The notes under the pieces: model-generated
Databases searched by the model: none
What the model saw: the letters and a program-made list of their open reading frames with translations, nothing else
What the model was told of the DNA's origin: nothing
Made by a program: the position numbers and the translations under genes
From: Paenibacillus urinalis
GTDB lineage: Bacteria > Bacillota > Bacilli > Paenibacillales > Paenibacillaceae
Length of the DNA: 64,000 bases
Reading direction: 5' to 3'
NCBI RefSeq assembly: GCF_028747985.1
Contig: NZ_CP118108.1
Span: forward strand, 1,369,501-1,433,500
In this document: positions 8,855 through 18,444 of the stretch, one piece after another
Layout: the number at the start of each line of letters is the position of its first letter
Numbering within the stretch: position 1 is the stretch's first letter

Positions 8855-9400
8855 ATGGAGATCACTTACATCGCTTGCGGAGGTTTTGTTATTGCCGCGT
8901 TTATAACGGATATTCGGTCTATGCGAATACCTAATATATTGACGATATCTTCAATACTGAGCGGCTTGATCGTACATCTAATCATGGGTGGCCTCGCAGG
9001 CTTTAGCACAGCAGCTATTGGCTTTGGAGCGGGCTTCGGACTCATGATGATATTGTATCTTCTAGGAGCGGTAGGGGCGGGAGATGTTAAGATTTTTGGA
9101 GGTATAGGAGCCTGGACGGGGGCCTTGTTCACAATGCAAGTCATGCTGTATTCGATCCTTATATCTGGTGCTATTGGTTTTCTCATCTTGATGTGGAGAA
9201 GAGAATTTGTGTTCAGAATGAGAAGAAGCCTCGGCTTCTTCATGTTCGGGCAGAAATATAAACGGCCCGTTTATGACGGCAAGGCGGAAAACGCTGGCGT
9301 TATAAAGATCAACAGTGCGGAGGCATCGCTTCGATTTCCCTTTATGCTTGCTGTACTTCCCGGAGCGATACTTGCTTATATACAAAGTTTTTATTACTAG
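8855..9400 (+). CDS. A24-type prepilin peptidase (TadV/CpaA-like)
   Basis: 181 residues with about five or six membrane segments. The two aspartates of this aspartyl protease family are visible: Asp19 in ITDIRSMRIPN and Asp77 in GAGDVK (the GxGD motif at 74-77). There is no methyltransferase domain, as is usual for the TadV branch. It should cleave the Flp-like pilin and the two TadE-like proteins at the membrane. It follows the second TadE-like gene by 16 bases with a GAGAGGA ribosome site. The reverse strand carries overlapping open frames that I regard as shadows. Confidence 0.92.
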   Translation: MEITYIACGGFVIAAFITDIRSMRIPNILTISSILSGLIVHLIMGGLAGFSTAAIGFGAGFGLMMILYLLGAVGAGDVKIFGGIGAWTGALFTMQVMLYSILISGAIGFLILMWRREFVFRMRRSLGFFMFGQKYKRPVYDGKAENAGVIKINSAEASLRFPFMLAVLPGAILAYIQSFYY

Positions 9401-9477
9401 AATCAATTTCATCATACCTTTAGCTGCTTAGACGGTATACACATCAGTATGATCAGCACAAATGAAGGAGAGGTGCC

Positions 9478-11481
9478 ATGAAGGGGCTATCCAGAGATTT
9501 TATACATAATGACAGAGTGTTAATGATCGTAGAGAAGATGGGAGGCGTGGCAAGCAGCGACTTGAGCCAGGTTCAAGTAAACATGATCATGCATAACGAA
9601 ATTCCGGGGCACTTGAGAATGCAAATTAGAGATATCGATGGAACAATTACATTCAGCTATGACATTACGGGACGTAAAATGCTCTCTCATGTGGTTAAAA
9701 GTGAAAGGTTAACACTTTCTGCATTTTATCATTTGCTATTACAGCTCACACATACTTTGAACGACAGTCGATTGTACATGCTGGATGAACATCAATTCCT
9801 GCTGCATGAGGATTATATGTTTATGGAAGGAGAGCTGGAAGAGGGAAAGATTAAGATTTGTTATGTGCCCTTTCAAGCACATTCTGATCAGGAGAAGGTC
9901 TCCGAGCAGCTGTATCAGCTGATCGTTAGATTGATGCCTTATGTTACTGAGTTAAAGGGTAACGGGCTGCAAGGTGTGCTGCAATTATGTGCCGGTGATC
10001 ATTTTCGTCTGTCTGCGTTAAACGAGCTGCTGCTTGAATTGCTGACAGAGCATTCGTTAGGCGGCACACCGCCTCAGATGCATGACATGCGTAAGTTACA
10101 GAGCTTTCAAGCAGCTGATCATTATTCGGCACAAGCAAGCATTTCTTCAGTGCGACAAGCAAGTGGCTACCAAGGTCAGGATTCTCAAGCAAGCAGACTA
10201 GAGGCGACGCACGGCTCACATACACGGAGCGCAAAAGGGCAAGCCCTACAAGCACAGAGCCTACGAGAAATACATCCAATGTCACACACCATAGTGTCAC
10301 ATCAAGGAAATTCACAATCAGAAAATGTTAATGCTCCATTTCAACAAGCTGATAATGCATTTGCACTGCCTATACAGTCACAATATCCTCAGGACCATAC
10401 GCCTCAGCAACGGAAGAACCTGCAGCCGCATAAGTTCGCTGGTTCGAACGAGCAAGAAATGAGGCTTCCTATGGATGGTTCGATTGCTGCAGGAGGCTCT
10501 ATTTTTGCAGCATTTGATACCCCCGCCTCTGAAGAGGAGGATAACGCTCCGTTCTCAATATCAGACGAAGATGCGGTAAAGAAGCCCGTGAATCCAATGT
10601 ACTACTGGCTTGGCTGTCTGCTCGCCTCATCGGTTGTTTGGAGATTTATTTACATGGATCGGCCATCATCTGCGGGATTAATTCTATGTACGGTGATTAC
10701 CGTCGTATTCGTAACTCTTGCTTATTTATTGGCAAAAGGGATTCGTCTGCCTTTTTCAGTAAAAAACAAATCTTCGGAAATCGATACAGGGGATCCTTCA
10801 TCTACACGATCAGGAGCAAAGGACTGGTTTGCCGTTAAGAAGAAGGGGGAGCCTCGCGAGTGGTGGCGATGGAATAACGGGGGAAGTCCTGCAGCGGAAG
10901 CCGGTCACGGGCCTGTGAATGCATTAGTGAATGAGCCGGCATTATTCGAAAGTACGAATGAGGTGACTCGTAGCCGATTCCAGGTGCATCATCCTGCGGT
11001 GGATCATTCAAATGTTGCCGTAGAAGAAGGCAGTGAAGGCTCTGATGCCAGCTATTATGATTCGCTGAAGCATAACACCCAGATCCTCTCTGCTGCAAAA
11101 GTACAGGCCACGGTGCTTCTATCTGAAATGGGACAGGAGATGGCCAGCTCAAATGCGCCGAATGACAGCATCGCTTATCTGGAACGCTGCTCACCAGAAG
11201 GGAGCGTGGATACGATCCCTGTTGGCAGAGGCAGCTTCATCATCGGAAGGTCCAATGACGTCGCCAGTTATGTGGAAGCAGGAGCAGGTACTTCCCGTGC
11301 GCATGTAGAGATCAGCAGATCGGATTCGGGGTACGTCGTCAAAGATTTAAATTCAATGAACGGGACCCTGTTTCAGGATGAAGCGATGGTTCCTTACAAA
11401 GAATACCTTCTCCAAGAGGGAGACAGCTTTGTTATAGCCAAGGCAAAGTATACTTTTCATCTGAGGATGCCGCTTCATTAA
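9478..11481 (+). CDS. DUF6382-like/FHA domain protein of the pilus locus
   Basis: 667 residues. Residues 1-190 resemble the DUF6382 domain found at the N-terminus of FHA proteins in Firmicute Tad loci. A long Gln/Ser/His-rich, low-complexity linker (about 195-350) follows, then two membrane segments (about 372-425), a second polar linker, and a C-terminal FHA domain (about 580-660). The FHA core is visible as GRGSFIIGRSND, SRAHVEISR and DLNSMNGTLF, the conserved phosphothreonine-binding positions. FHA domains read Ser/Thr phosphorylation, so it may link pilus assembly to a kinase. No kinase or phosphatase gene is present in the window. It lies 77 bases after the peptidase with ribosome site AAGGAGAGG. 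Confidence 0.8.
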   Translation: MKGLSRDFIHNDRVLMIVEKMGGVASSDLSQVQVNMIMHNEIPGHLRMQIRDIDGTITFSYDITGRKMLSHVVKSERLTLSAFYHLLLQLTHTLNDSRLYMLDEHQFLLHEDYMFMEGELEEGKIKICYVPFQAHSDQEKVSEQLYQLIVRLMPYVTELKGNGLQGVLQLCAGDHFRLSALNELLLELLTEHSLGGTPPQMHDMRKLQSFQAADHYSAQASISSVRQASGYQGQDSQASRLEATHGSHTRSAKGQALQAQSLREIHPMSHTIVSHQGNSQSENVNAPFQQADNAFALPIQSQYPQDHTPQQRKNLQPHKFAGSNEQEMRLPMDGSIAAGGSIFAAFDTPASEEEDNAPFSISDEDAVKKPVNPMYYWLGCLLASSVVWRFIYMDRPSSAGLILCTVITVVFVTLAYLLAKGIRLPFSVKNKSSEIDTGDPSSTRSGAKDWFAVKKKGEPREWWRWNNGGSPAAEAGHGPVNALVNEPALFESTNEVTRSRFQVHHPAVDHSNVAVEEGSEGSDASYYDSLKHNTQILSAAKVQATVLLSEMGQEMASSNAPNDSIAYLERCSPEGSVDTIPVGRGSFIIGRSNDVASYVEAGAGTSRAHVEISRSDSGYVVKDLNSMNGTLFQDEAMVPYKEYLLQEGDSFVIAKAKYTFHLRMPLH

Positions 11482-11513
11482 TTCCGGCTTGGTTAACTGC
11501 AATTTCAGCTAAG

Positions 11514-12422
11514 TTAACTTCGTAACTCATGCTTGACCGCTCCAATTAGCTCGGGATATTTGAACGTAAACTGGTGTTTCTGTGCCTTCTCCGGCAGAAC
11601 CTGCTGTCCCTCTAGTATAAGAATGGACATCTCACCCAGGAGCGTCTTTAGTACAAAGGAGGGTACAGGGAACCAATGGGGCCGATGGAGAACTTGTCCG
11701 ATCGTTTTGCCGAACGTATCATTGTTGACCGGATGAGGAGTGGTAGCATTCAGTGGGCCGGAAACTTGCTCCTGCTGAACCGCAAAATCAATCAATCGCA
11801 CCATATCCGCAATATGAATCCAGGACATGTACTGTCTTCCACTGCCCATCGGTCCTCCTACGCCTAGCTTATATGGAAGCTGCATGAGGGGAAAGGCGCC
11901 TTTACTACCTAACACAAGACCGGTTCTTACAATAACTAGTCTGGAATAGTTCAATCTCTGTTTGGCTGCATTCTCCCATTGAACGCACACCTCAGATAAG
12001 AAATCTACAGGCTCAATTGAAGAAGCTTCCGTATATACTTCTGTATCCGAGGTTCCATATATGCCGATCGCGGAGGATTGAATAATAACCTTCGGCTTGT
12101 ATTCCAAGCGATCTAACACATCAGCCAATTGGTGAACCGAATCGAGCCGTGACTGAAGAATCCTCTGCTTCGCTGTGTCGCTCCAGCGCTGGTTCAGACT
12201 TTCTCCGGCCAGATTAACGACTCCGTCCAAGGACTCCAGCGTGCTGGGGTCCTTTTTAATCTGCTCCCAAGTGACATATGAGATTCCGCGGTTCGCAGCA
12301 TCTCTCGCCTTATCTGCATTCCGGGTAATGATCATAACCTGATGACCTTGTTCTTGCCATAAATTCGCGAGATGGCTTCCGATGAATCCTGTTCCTCCAC
12401 TGATTGCATACTTCATGGCCAT
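11514..12422 (-). CDS. TIGR01777-family NAD(P)-dependent epimerase/dehydratase-like protein
   Basis: 302 residues from ATG 12422 (AGGAGG four bases upstream); ATG 12416 two codons later is equally possible. The frame is open to 12500, but that part coincides with a hairpin and has no ribosome site. The N-terminal Rossmann motif AISGGTGFIGSHL (residues 6-18) and the C-terminal DUF1731-like segment (PSFVLKTLLGEMSILILEGQQVLPEKA) identify the family, known in Bacillus as YfhF. The substrate is unknown. It converges with the pilus locus and is transcribed alone. Confidence 0.88.
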   Translation of the reverse strand: MAMKYAISGGTGFIGSHLANLWQEQGHQVMIITRNADKARDAANRGISYVTWEQIKKDPSTLESLDGVVNLAGESLNQRWSDTAKQRILQSRLDSVHQLADVLDRLEYKPKVIIQSSAIGIYGTSDTEVYTEASSIEPVDFLSEVCVQWENAAKQRLNYSRLVIVRTGLVLGSKGAFPLMQLPYKLGVGGPMGSGRQYMSWIHIADMVRLIDFAVQQEQVSGPLNATTPHPVNNDTFGKTIGQVLHRPHWFPVPSFVLKTLLGEMSILILEGQQVLPEKAQKHQFTFKYPELIGAVKHELRS

Positions 12423-12444
12423 TATTCCTCCTGACATAGCAAAA

Positions 12445-12523
12445 GACAAGCCTCTGCTTCGTGTTCCCTTGGACTCATTTCTTAGTAAACCCAGGACCAC
12501 CTAATACAGAGGCTCATGCTTGT
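12445..12523 (-). other. Nested inverted repeat in the leader of the TIGR01777 gene
   Basis: The outer arms are GCCTCTG (12450-12456) and CAGAGGC (12507-12513), extendable toward GACAAG/CTTGT. The inner arms are CCTTGG and CCCAGG around 12468-12495. On the minus strand it ends in a short CTTTT tract, 20 bases before the AGGAGG site. It could be a leader RNA fold or weak attenuator. It does not match any riboswitch consensus I know. Confidence 0.45.
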
Positions 12524-12615
12524 TAAAGACATATTACCTTTTTCCATTAAAATGAACCAACGAGCATTTAACGAATGAAAACTTCATCGGATCTCCATAT
12601 TTAAACGGATCCCCT

Positions 12616-13086
12616 TTATTTATTCATTAAATGTTTGTATGGCTGATAATCGATCTGCTTCTTGTCGAGAAAATGAACCAGGAACTTATTATCTCTGGAA
12701 GGTGTCGCCACGATATATCCCTTGATGCAGTGATCTCGAGTAACTTCGGCAGCGCCGCTCTCCAAAGCGATCTTTCCAATCTCGGCGGCAATCGAGTGCT
12801 TGGCGATATCCCGGAAGGGGCCTGGAACCGGCTGTACCAGCTCGTCCAAGAATGCCTTGGCATCCTCTGTCCATAAGTGCCGGCTGGACTCGACCCAGTG
12901 ATTCTGCCAATCGAGCTTGGATTTGCCGTCGGCTTTTGGAAGTACCTTCAGAAATTTGCGAAACATAAAGAATCCGCCAACGACCATAGAACCTAACAGG
13001 ACAAAGGTCCAAAAAGCAATGGAGTTCATGAACCAGTTGCTGGGAGCAGACAGTGTTAACCTACTGTTTAACAAGAGAATGTCCAT
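12616..13086 (-). CDS. DUF2621 membrane-anchored protein (YneK-like)
   Basis: 156 residues from ATG 13086 with GAGGTG six bases upstream; ATG 13092 and GTG 13095 lie too close to that site. A single membrane helix spans about 18-42. The soluble part contains WTEDAKAFLDEL, then VPGPFRDIAKHSIAAEIGKI and a TRDHCIKGYIVATP tail. This is the pattern of the PCP_red-like domain in Bacillus YneK (DUF2621). The biochemical role is not known. It is separated from the next minus-strand gene by about 115 AT-rich bases with no clear terminator. Confidence 0.75.
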   Translation of the reverse strand: MDILLLNSRLTLSAPSNWFMNSIAFWTFVLLGSMVVGGFFMFRKFLKVLPKADGKSKLDWQNHWVESSRHLWTEDAKAFLDELVQPVPGPFRDIAKHSIAAEIGKIALESGAAEVTRDHCIKGYIVATPSRDNKFLVHFLDKKQIDYQPYKHLMNK

Positions 13087-13526
13087 ATGCATCACCTCAA
13101 AATTTTAATAGAATAGGAGACGGGCCGCAGAAATGATCGAACACGATATAAAAATACAGCGGGCAGGTTTAAAATGACATAAATATGTGAATCCATTTCA
13201 TAACTCATAAAAAAGGCAGATACAAATTCTACATCAGAGCAGGTAGAGTATTTTGAGATAGATTCAGGTAAATGAACTTTTCATGAGACAATTGAGAAGA
13301 TTTATTGTAAAAAATGTCCTGTTATAGAAATTATAGCGCACACAGAACTCTTTTTCGATAGCTTCTTCGAGCGCTTTCCATTCTTGATGATATTGCTTGA
13401 CCTCCTCAATCAAGTTACAATAAGCAATAAATCTTTGGATACACTACTTGTGTCATTCTATTAACTTAAATAGTGCACAATCATCCTAAATCCTAAATCC
13501 TAAATTATAGGGGGAAGTAAATTACG
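13087..13526. other. 440-base AT-rich spacer before nfo
   Basis: No gene is convincing here. A minus-strand frame without stops covers roughly 13270-13450 and has a plausible amino-acid composition, but it lacks a start and ribosome site and may be a gene remnant. The end of the spacer carries three copies of CCTAAAT (about 13486-13505) and then the nfo ribosome site GGGGGAAG. Confidence 0.4.
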
Positions 13527-14654
13527 ATGCTTAAAATAGGTTCCCACGTTTCTTTTTCAGGCAAGGGTCTGCTGACAGCTACGGAAGAAGCAGCAAGCTA
13601 CGGTTCTTCATCGTTCATGATATATACAGGAGCTCCGCAAAACACACGCCGTAAACCAATGGAGACAATGTTTATCGAAGAAGGTAAGCAAGCCATGCTT
13701 AGCGGAGGCTTCGAGGATATTGTAGTTCATGCACCATATATTATTAACTTGGGTTCATACAAGGACAATACTTATGAGCTTGCGGTCAGCTTCCTGCAGG
13801 AAGAGATTCGTCGTACCCACGCGATTGGGGTTAAGAATATTGTTCTTCATCCAGGTGCCTTTACAGACAAGGATGCAGAATATGGCATTCAGCGTATTGC
13901 CGAAGGCTTGAACGAGGTGCTGAACGGCGTGCGTGAAACGGATGTCAACATTGCCTTGGAAACGATGGCAGGCAAAGGGACAGAGATGGGACGCAGCTTC
14001 GAAGAGATTGCACAAATCATTGATAAAGTTGAGCATAATGAGCGGCTGACCATATGTATGGATACTTGCCATATTCATGATGCCGGCTATGATATCGTGA
14101 ATGATCTGGACGGTGTGCTTGAGCAGTTTGACCGCACAGTGGGATTAGACCGGATCGCTGTAGTGCACATCAACGACAGCAAGAACCCTACAGGTGCGCG
14201 GAAGGACAGACATGCTCCGATCGGCTCCGGCTGGATTGGTTATGATACCATTCATCGTATCGTGCATCATGAGCTGCTGGCTGGCCGCCCGTTCATTCTT
14301 GAAACGCCGTGGATCGGGAAAGATGCGAAGACGCAGCGTCCGATGTATGAAGCGGAAATTGCGCTGCTTCGCGGTAATGTAACAGAACGTTTTGGCGAAG
14401 CTTTTTGGGGAGATGTGGAGAAGCTGGACCATTTCTTCAGCGGACAAGACATTCATTCACGCAGCTTTATTCTAGACACATGGACTGTGCTTAAGAATGA
14501 CGCCAAAGCGAAGAAGGCTGACCCGCGTGAACCGCTGGAGCGTTTATATGATCTTGCTGCAGGCGCAGATCTGTTCCCTGAGCTGTCTGAAGAGGCACTC
14601 AATCATCGCCTGATTGCCTGGCTCGCAGGCAAGGAAGCTATGGTCAAAGCATAG
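13527..14654 (+). CDS. nfo: Endonuclease IV (AP endonuclease)
   Basis: 375 residues. It cleaves DNA 5' of abasic sites in base excision repair. It opens with the family start [11 protein letters not shown] and carries the metal-binding clusters of the TIM-barrel AP endonucleases: [62 protein letters not shown] and FILETPW, which supply the His, Glu and Asp ligands of three zincs. The usual protein ends near residue 285. Here about 90 further residues follow ([12 protein letters not shown] to the end), predicted mostly helical, with no domain I recognise. The start is ATG 13527 after GGGGGAAG. Confidence 0.92.
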   Translation: MLKIGSHVSFSGKGLLTATEEAASYGSSSFMIYTGAPQNTRRKPMETMFIEEGKQAMLSGGFEDIVVHAPYIINLGSYKDNTYELAVSFLQEEIRRTHAIGVKNIVLHPGAFTDKDAEYGIQRIAEGLNEVLNGVRETDVNIALETMAGKGTEMGRSFEEIAQIIDKVEHNERLTICMDTCHIHDAGYDIVNDLDGVLEQFDRTVGLDRIAVVHINDSKNPTGARKDRHAPIGSGWIGYDTIHRIVHHELLAGRPFILETPWIGKDAKTQRPMYEAEIALLRGNVTERFGEAFWGDVEKLDHFFSGQDIHSRSFILDTWTVLKNDAKAKKADPREPLERLYDLAAGADLFPELSEEALNHRLIAWLAGKEAMVKA

Positions 14655-14689
14655 GAGTCACTTATATCAAGGGGGAGAATTTTTCTACA

Positions 14690-15586
14690 ATGGATATTCA
14701 TACTAAAAACGTACCCGCACACCCGGCACACGAACACCCGGATCGTGCTCGAATGCTGATTTCTTGTCCGGATGCCCCGGGAATCGTGGCCGCAGTCTCC
14801 AAATTTCTATTCGAGCATGGAGCCAACATCGTTCAATCTGATCAATATTCAATGGATCCGGATGGCGGCATGTTCTTCATGCGCGTAGAATTCGATCTGC
14901 CTCAGTTGAAGGATCGCCTTCCGCAGCTGGAGGCCGACTTTGGAGCCATTGCCTCCCAGTTCAGAATGGAATGGAAAATCTCCAGCGTAAGCCGCCGGAA
15001 GAAGCTCGCGATCTTCGTGTCCAAAGAGGATCATTGTCTGGTAGAGCTTCTCTGGCAATGGCAAGCCGGTGATCTGGATGCAGACATTGCGCTGGTTGTA
15101 AGCAATCATTTAGATATGAAGGATTATGTTGAATCCTTCGGTATTCCTTACCATCATATTCCGGTCACACCAGATACCAAAAAAGAAGCAGAGCAGCGTC
15201 AGCTAGAAGTGATCGGGGCCGATATTGACGTCATTATTCTAGCCCGTTATATGCAGATCATCTCGCCGACATTCATTGAACATTACCGTAATCGCATTAT
15301 CAATATCCATCATTCCTTCCTTCCTGCATTTGTTGGCGGCAAGCCCTATGCCCAAGCTTATAAACGGGGAGTTAAGCTGATTGGAGCAACAGCGCATTAC
15401 GTAACGGAAGAGCTGGATGGAGGACCGATCATTGAGCAGGACGTTGAACGTGTAAGCCATCGGGATGATGTTCCCGAGCTGAAGCGGATCGGCCGCAATA
15501 TTGAACGTGTCGTGCTTGCGCGAGCAGTCAAATGGCATGTGGAGGATCGTATTCTCGTCCATGAGAACAAGACGGTTGTATTTTAA
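14690..15586 (+). CDS. purU: Formyltetrahydrofolate deformylase
   Basis: 298 residues. It hydrolyses 10-formyl-THF to THF and formate, balancing one-carbon units and supplying formate for purine synthesis. An N-terminal ACT domain covers about 18-95 (LISCPDAPGIVAAVSKFL), and a formyltransferase domain follows. Its active-site region IINIHHSFLPAFVGGKPYAQA supplies the catalytic Asn and His, and DGGPIIEQD holds the Asp. Length is normal. It lies 35 bases after nfo and has its own AGGGGGAG ribosome site; co-transcription with nfo is plausible. A terminator follows. Confidence 0.95.
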   Translation: MDIHTKNVPAHPAHEHPDRARMLISCPDAPGIVAAVSKFLFEHGANIVQSDQYSMDPDGGMFFMRVEFDLPQLKDRLPQLEADFGAIASQFRMEWKISSVSRRKKLAIFVSKEDHCLVELLWQWQAGDLDADIALVVSNHLDMKDYVESFGIPYHHIPVTPDTKKEAEQRQLEVIGADIDVIILARYMQIISPTFIEHYRNRIINIHHSFLPAFVGGKPYAQAYKRGVKLIGATAHYVTEELDGGPIIEQDVERVSHRDDVPELKRIGRNIERVVLARAVKWHVEDRILVHENKTVVF

Positions 15587-15604
15587 AATCAATAGAATCA
15601 GAAG

Positions 15605-15638
15605 AATCGCCCGGTTACTTGAGCCGCGGCGATTTTTT
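15605..15638 (+). terminator. Intrinsic terminator after purU
   Basis: AATCGCC (15605-15611) pairs with GGCGATT (15628-15634), and a T-run follows. Confidence 0.85.
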
Positions 15639-15943
15639 GCTATGCCCGACATTGTTTGTCTTGGGGTACCAGAACGGTTTGCGTTCCAGAGATTTTTTGT
15701 AACAGCTGCTTATGTGTTATGAAATGGATTGTTTTACGCGAAGTTTGTTTTGCTCTAATAAAAGTCGGATAATGTAGAAGTGAACTCTCTTATTAAGAGA
15801 TGATGCATAATCCTGCTCCAATAGTTTGCTATTTTTCATTGCCTATCCTTGTATTCCTTCCAATTCAGGTATGCTTTTCTTCAAAGAGGAGATACTTTTG
15901 TCGATGTGTGGATGATGAAATTTATTGGATGTGAAGAACGGTA

Positions 15944-15972
15944 TGGAAAAACAGGACGTGAAGTGATACAAT
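15944..15972 (+). promoter_or_regulatory. Candidate sigma-A promoter of tkt
   Basis: TGGAAA (15944-15949), a 17-base spacer and TACAAT (15967-15972) lie about 150 bases before tkt. The leader carries an imperfect inverted repeat (CAAACGA near 15975, TCGTTTG near 16030). The rest of the 537-base spacer after the purU terminator shows no gene. Confidence 0.5.
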
Positions 15973-16123
15973 AGCAAACGAATAAGTCAAATTGAAACAT
16001 TCAAGCGGATTAACTTGCTTTAAATCAACTCGTTTGTCATTTTAAGTTAAGTTTTAAGTCGCCTGAGCGTAAGTCCGTTTGCTTATCCTGACATCTTTTT
16101 TGAGATTATGAGGAGGACAAAAA

Positions 16124-18175
16124 ATGACTGATCAACAAACCAAAGAACAAAGCATTCACAAGGATGAAAATTCGACAATCGATAACTTGTCTATTACTAC
16201 AGTACGTACTCTAGCGATTGACGCAATTGAGAAAGCCAAATCCGGTCATCCGGGTATGCCAATGGGTTCTGCACCTATGGGTTATCAATTGTTTGCAAAA
16301 ACAATGAATCATAACCCGGAGAATCCAACTTGGATCAACCGTGACCGTTTTGTGCTGTCTGCTGGACACGGCTCCATGCTGCTGTACAGCCTGCTGCACC
16401 TGAGCGGATATGATCTTCCTATGGAAGAAATCAAGCAATTCCGTCAATGGGGAAGCTTGACTCCAGGTCACCCTGAATTCGGTCACACTGCAGGTGTTGA
16501 TGCGACGACAGGTCCGCTTGGACAAGGTATTGCAATGGCAGTAGGTATGGCAATGGCTGAAGCTCAGCTGGGTGCGACTTACAATAAAGATAAATTTGAT
16601 ATCGTAGACCACTTTACTTATGCGATCTGCGGCGACGGCGACCTCATGGAAGGTGTTTCTCATGAAGCAGCATCCCTGGCGTCTCACCTGAAGCTCGGCA
16701 AGCTCGTGGTACTGTACGATTCCAACGACATCTCCCTTGATGGTGAACTGAACCTTTCCTTCTCTGAAAGCGTACAAAAACGCTTTGAAGGATACGGCTG
16801 GCAGGTTCTACGCGTAGAAGACGGAAACGATCTGCCTGCGGTAGAAAAAGCAATCAAGGAAGCTCAAGCTGATCTCAGCCGTCCAACGCTGATTGAAGTG
16901 AAGACGGTTATCGGTTACGGCAGCCCGAACAAACAAGGTAAAGGCGGTCATGGCGGTACTCACGGTTCTCCACTTGGAGCAGAGGAAGCGAAGCTGACTA
17001 AAGATTTCTACAAATGGGTATATGAAGAAGATTTCTTCGTTCCAGACGAAGTTCGTGCTCATTTCGCACAAGTTAAAGAGCGCGGAATTGAAACGAACAA
17101 AGCATGGGATGCGAAGTTCGCAGAGTACAAGAAGGCTTACCCTGAGCTTGCAGCACAGTTCGAAACAGCAGTTGCTGGCGAGCTTCCAGAAGGATGGGAT
17201 CGTGACCTTCCTAAATATAGTGCTGAAGATAAGGCAGTATCCACTCGTGTTGCTTCCGGTAATGCGCTGAACGGACTGGCTCCAAATGTTCTTAACCTGA
17301 CAGGCGGATCTGCTGACCTTGAGAGCTCTACAATGACACACCTGAACAACATTGCACAGTTCACACCTGCAGACTACTCCGGCCGCAACATCTACTTCGG
17401 TGTACGTGAGTTCGGTATGGCAGCAGCAATGAACGGTATGGCACTGCATGGCGGTGTTAGAGTATTCGGAGGTACGTTCTTCGTATTTACAGACTACCTG
17501 CGCCCAGCTGTACGCTTGTCTGCAATTATGAATCTGCCTGTAACTTATGTTCTGACACATGACAGTATCGCTGTTGGTGAAGATGGTCCTACGCATGAGC
17601 CGATCGAGCAGCTTGCTTCCCTGCGTATTATCCCTAACCTGACTGTGATTCGTCCTGCTGACGGAAACGAAACTTCTGCAGCTTGGGCTTATGCTGTAGA
17701 GAACAAGAAGAACCCGGTAGCTCTGGTATTGACTCGTCAAAACCTGCCGATCCTTGCTGGAACAGTAGACGCTGCTCGTGAAGGAATCAAACGCGGAGCG
17801 TACGTTGTATCCGAAGCCAAAGACGGTAAAGCTGTTGCGCAAATCATTGCTACAGGTTCCGAAGTTCAGCTTGCAGTGAAAGCACAGGAAGCACTTGCTG
17901 AAGAAGGCATTTCCGTACGTGTTATCAGTATGCCTAGCTGGGATCTGTTCGAGAAACAAGACAAAGCTTACAAAGAATCCGTTATTCTTCCGGACGTTAA
18001 AGCTCGTCTTGCAATTGAAATGGCTCATCCAATGGGCTGGGAAAAATATGTTGGCGACGCTGGAGATATCCTCGGAATCTCTACATTCGGTGCATCTGCG
18101 CCTGGCGACCGCGTAATTAAAGAATATGGCTTCACTGTTGAGAATGTAGTCAGCCGCATCAAAGCATTGCTGTAA
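16124..18175 (+). CDS. tkt: Transketolase
   Basis: 683 residues. This TPP enzyme of the pentose phosphate pathway transfers two-carbon units between sugar phosphates. Visible landmarks are [15 protein letters not shown] at the N-terminus, [17 protein letters not shown], the TPP/Mg motif [23 protein letters not shown] with its NDIS partner, the pyrimidine-domain [19 protein letters not shown], and [28 protein letters not shown]. Length is standard. The strong ribosome site GAGGAGG precedes ATG 16124, and the codon bias looks like a highly expressed gene. A strong terminator follows. Long open frames on the reverse strand are a by-product of this codon bias. Confidence 0.97.
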   Translation: MTDQQTKEQSIHKDENSTIDNLSITTVRTLAIDAIEKAKSGHPGMPMGSAPMGYQLFAKTMNHNPENPTWINRDRFVLSAGHGSMLLYSLLHLSGYDLPMEEIKQFRQWGSLTPGHPEFGHTAGVDATTGPLGQGIAMAVGMAMAEAQLGATYNKDKFDIVDHFTYAICGDGDLMEGVSHEAASLASHLKLGKLVVLYDSNDISLDGELNLSFSESVQKRFEGYGWQVLRVEDGNDLPAVEKAIKEAQADLSRPTLIEVKTVIGYGSPNKQGKGGHGGTHGSPLGAEEAKLTKDFYKWVYEEDFFVPDEVRAHFAQVKERGIETNKAWDAKFAEYKKAYPELAAQFETAVAGELPEGWDRDLPKYSAEDKAVSTRVASGNALNGLAPNVLNLTGGSADLESSTMTHLNNIAQFTPADYSGRNIYFGVREFGMAAAMNGMALHGGVRVFGGTFFVFTDYLRPAVRLSAIMNLPVTYVLTHDSIAVGEDGPTHEPIEQLASLRIIPNLTVIRPADGNETSAAWAYAVENKKNPVALVLTRQNLPILAGTVDAAREGIKRGAYVVSEAKDGKAVAQIIATGSEVQLAVKAQEALAEEGISVRVISMPSWDLFEKQDKAYKESVILPDVKARLAIEMAHPMGWEKYVGDAGDILGISTFGASAPGDRVIKEYGFTVENVVSRIKALL

Positions 18176-18216
18176 TTTTGACAACAAGCTGCACACAACA
18201 AGAGCTTAAGTAAATA

Positions 18217-18252
18217 GGTAAAGCTGCCCATTCGGCAGCTTTACCCTTTTTT
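18217..18252 (+). terminator. Intrinsic terminator after tkt
   Basis: A perfect 12-bp stem (GGTAAAGCTGCC with GGCAGCTTTACC) has a five-base loop and is followed by a T-run. Confidence 0.95.
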
Positions 18253-18444
18253 AAAATAACGTGACGATTGTCATGTGAGCGTGTAGCACCATCACTTTAA
18301 TAGGCTTTCATTCTGTCAGAAGGACGGATGCCTGTTAACTTGCCAGCTTATACAATTTACAGTATTCTAAGTCATAAGTTGTTCCTTGGCTTAGATATCA
18401 TTTGTTCAGTGAGGAATCAACTTTATAGGGAGGTAATTATAATC

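Noticed and set aside
13270..13450. Stop-free minus-strand frame in the spacer before nfo
   Set aside because: It has a plausible composition with Glu/Lys/Gln-rich helices but no start codon with a ribosome site and no match I can name; at most a gene remnant.
16808..18196. 462-codon open frame antisense to tkt
   Set aside because: It mirrors a highly expressed gene with strong codon bias, has a Cys/Ser/Arg-rich composition unlike a real protein, and shows no family pattern.
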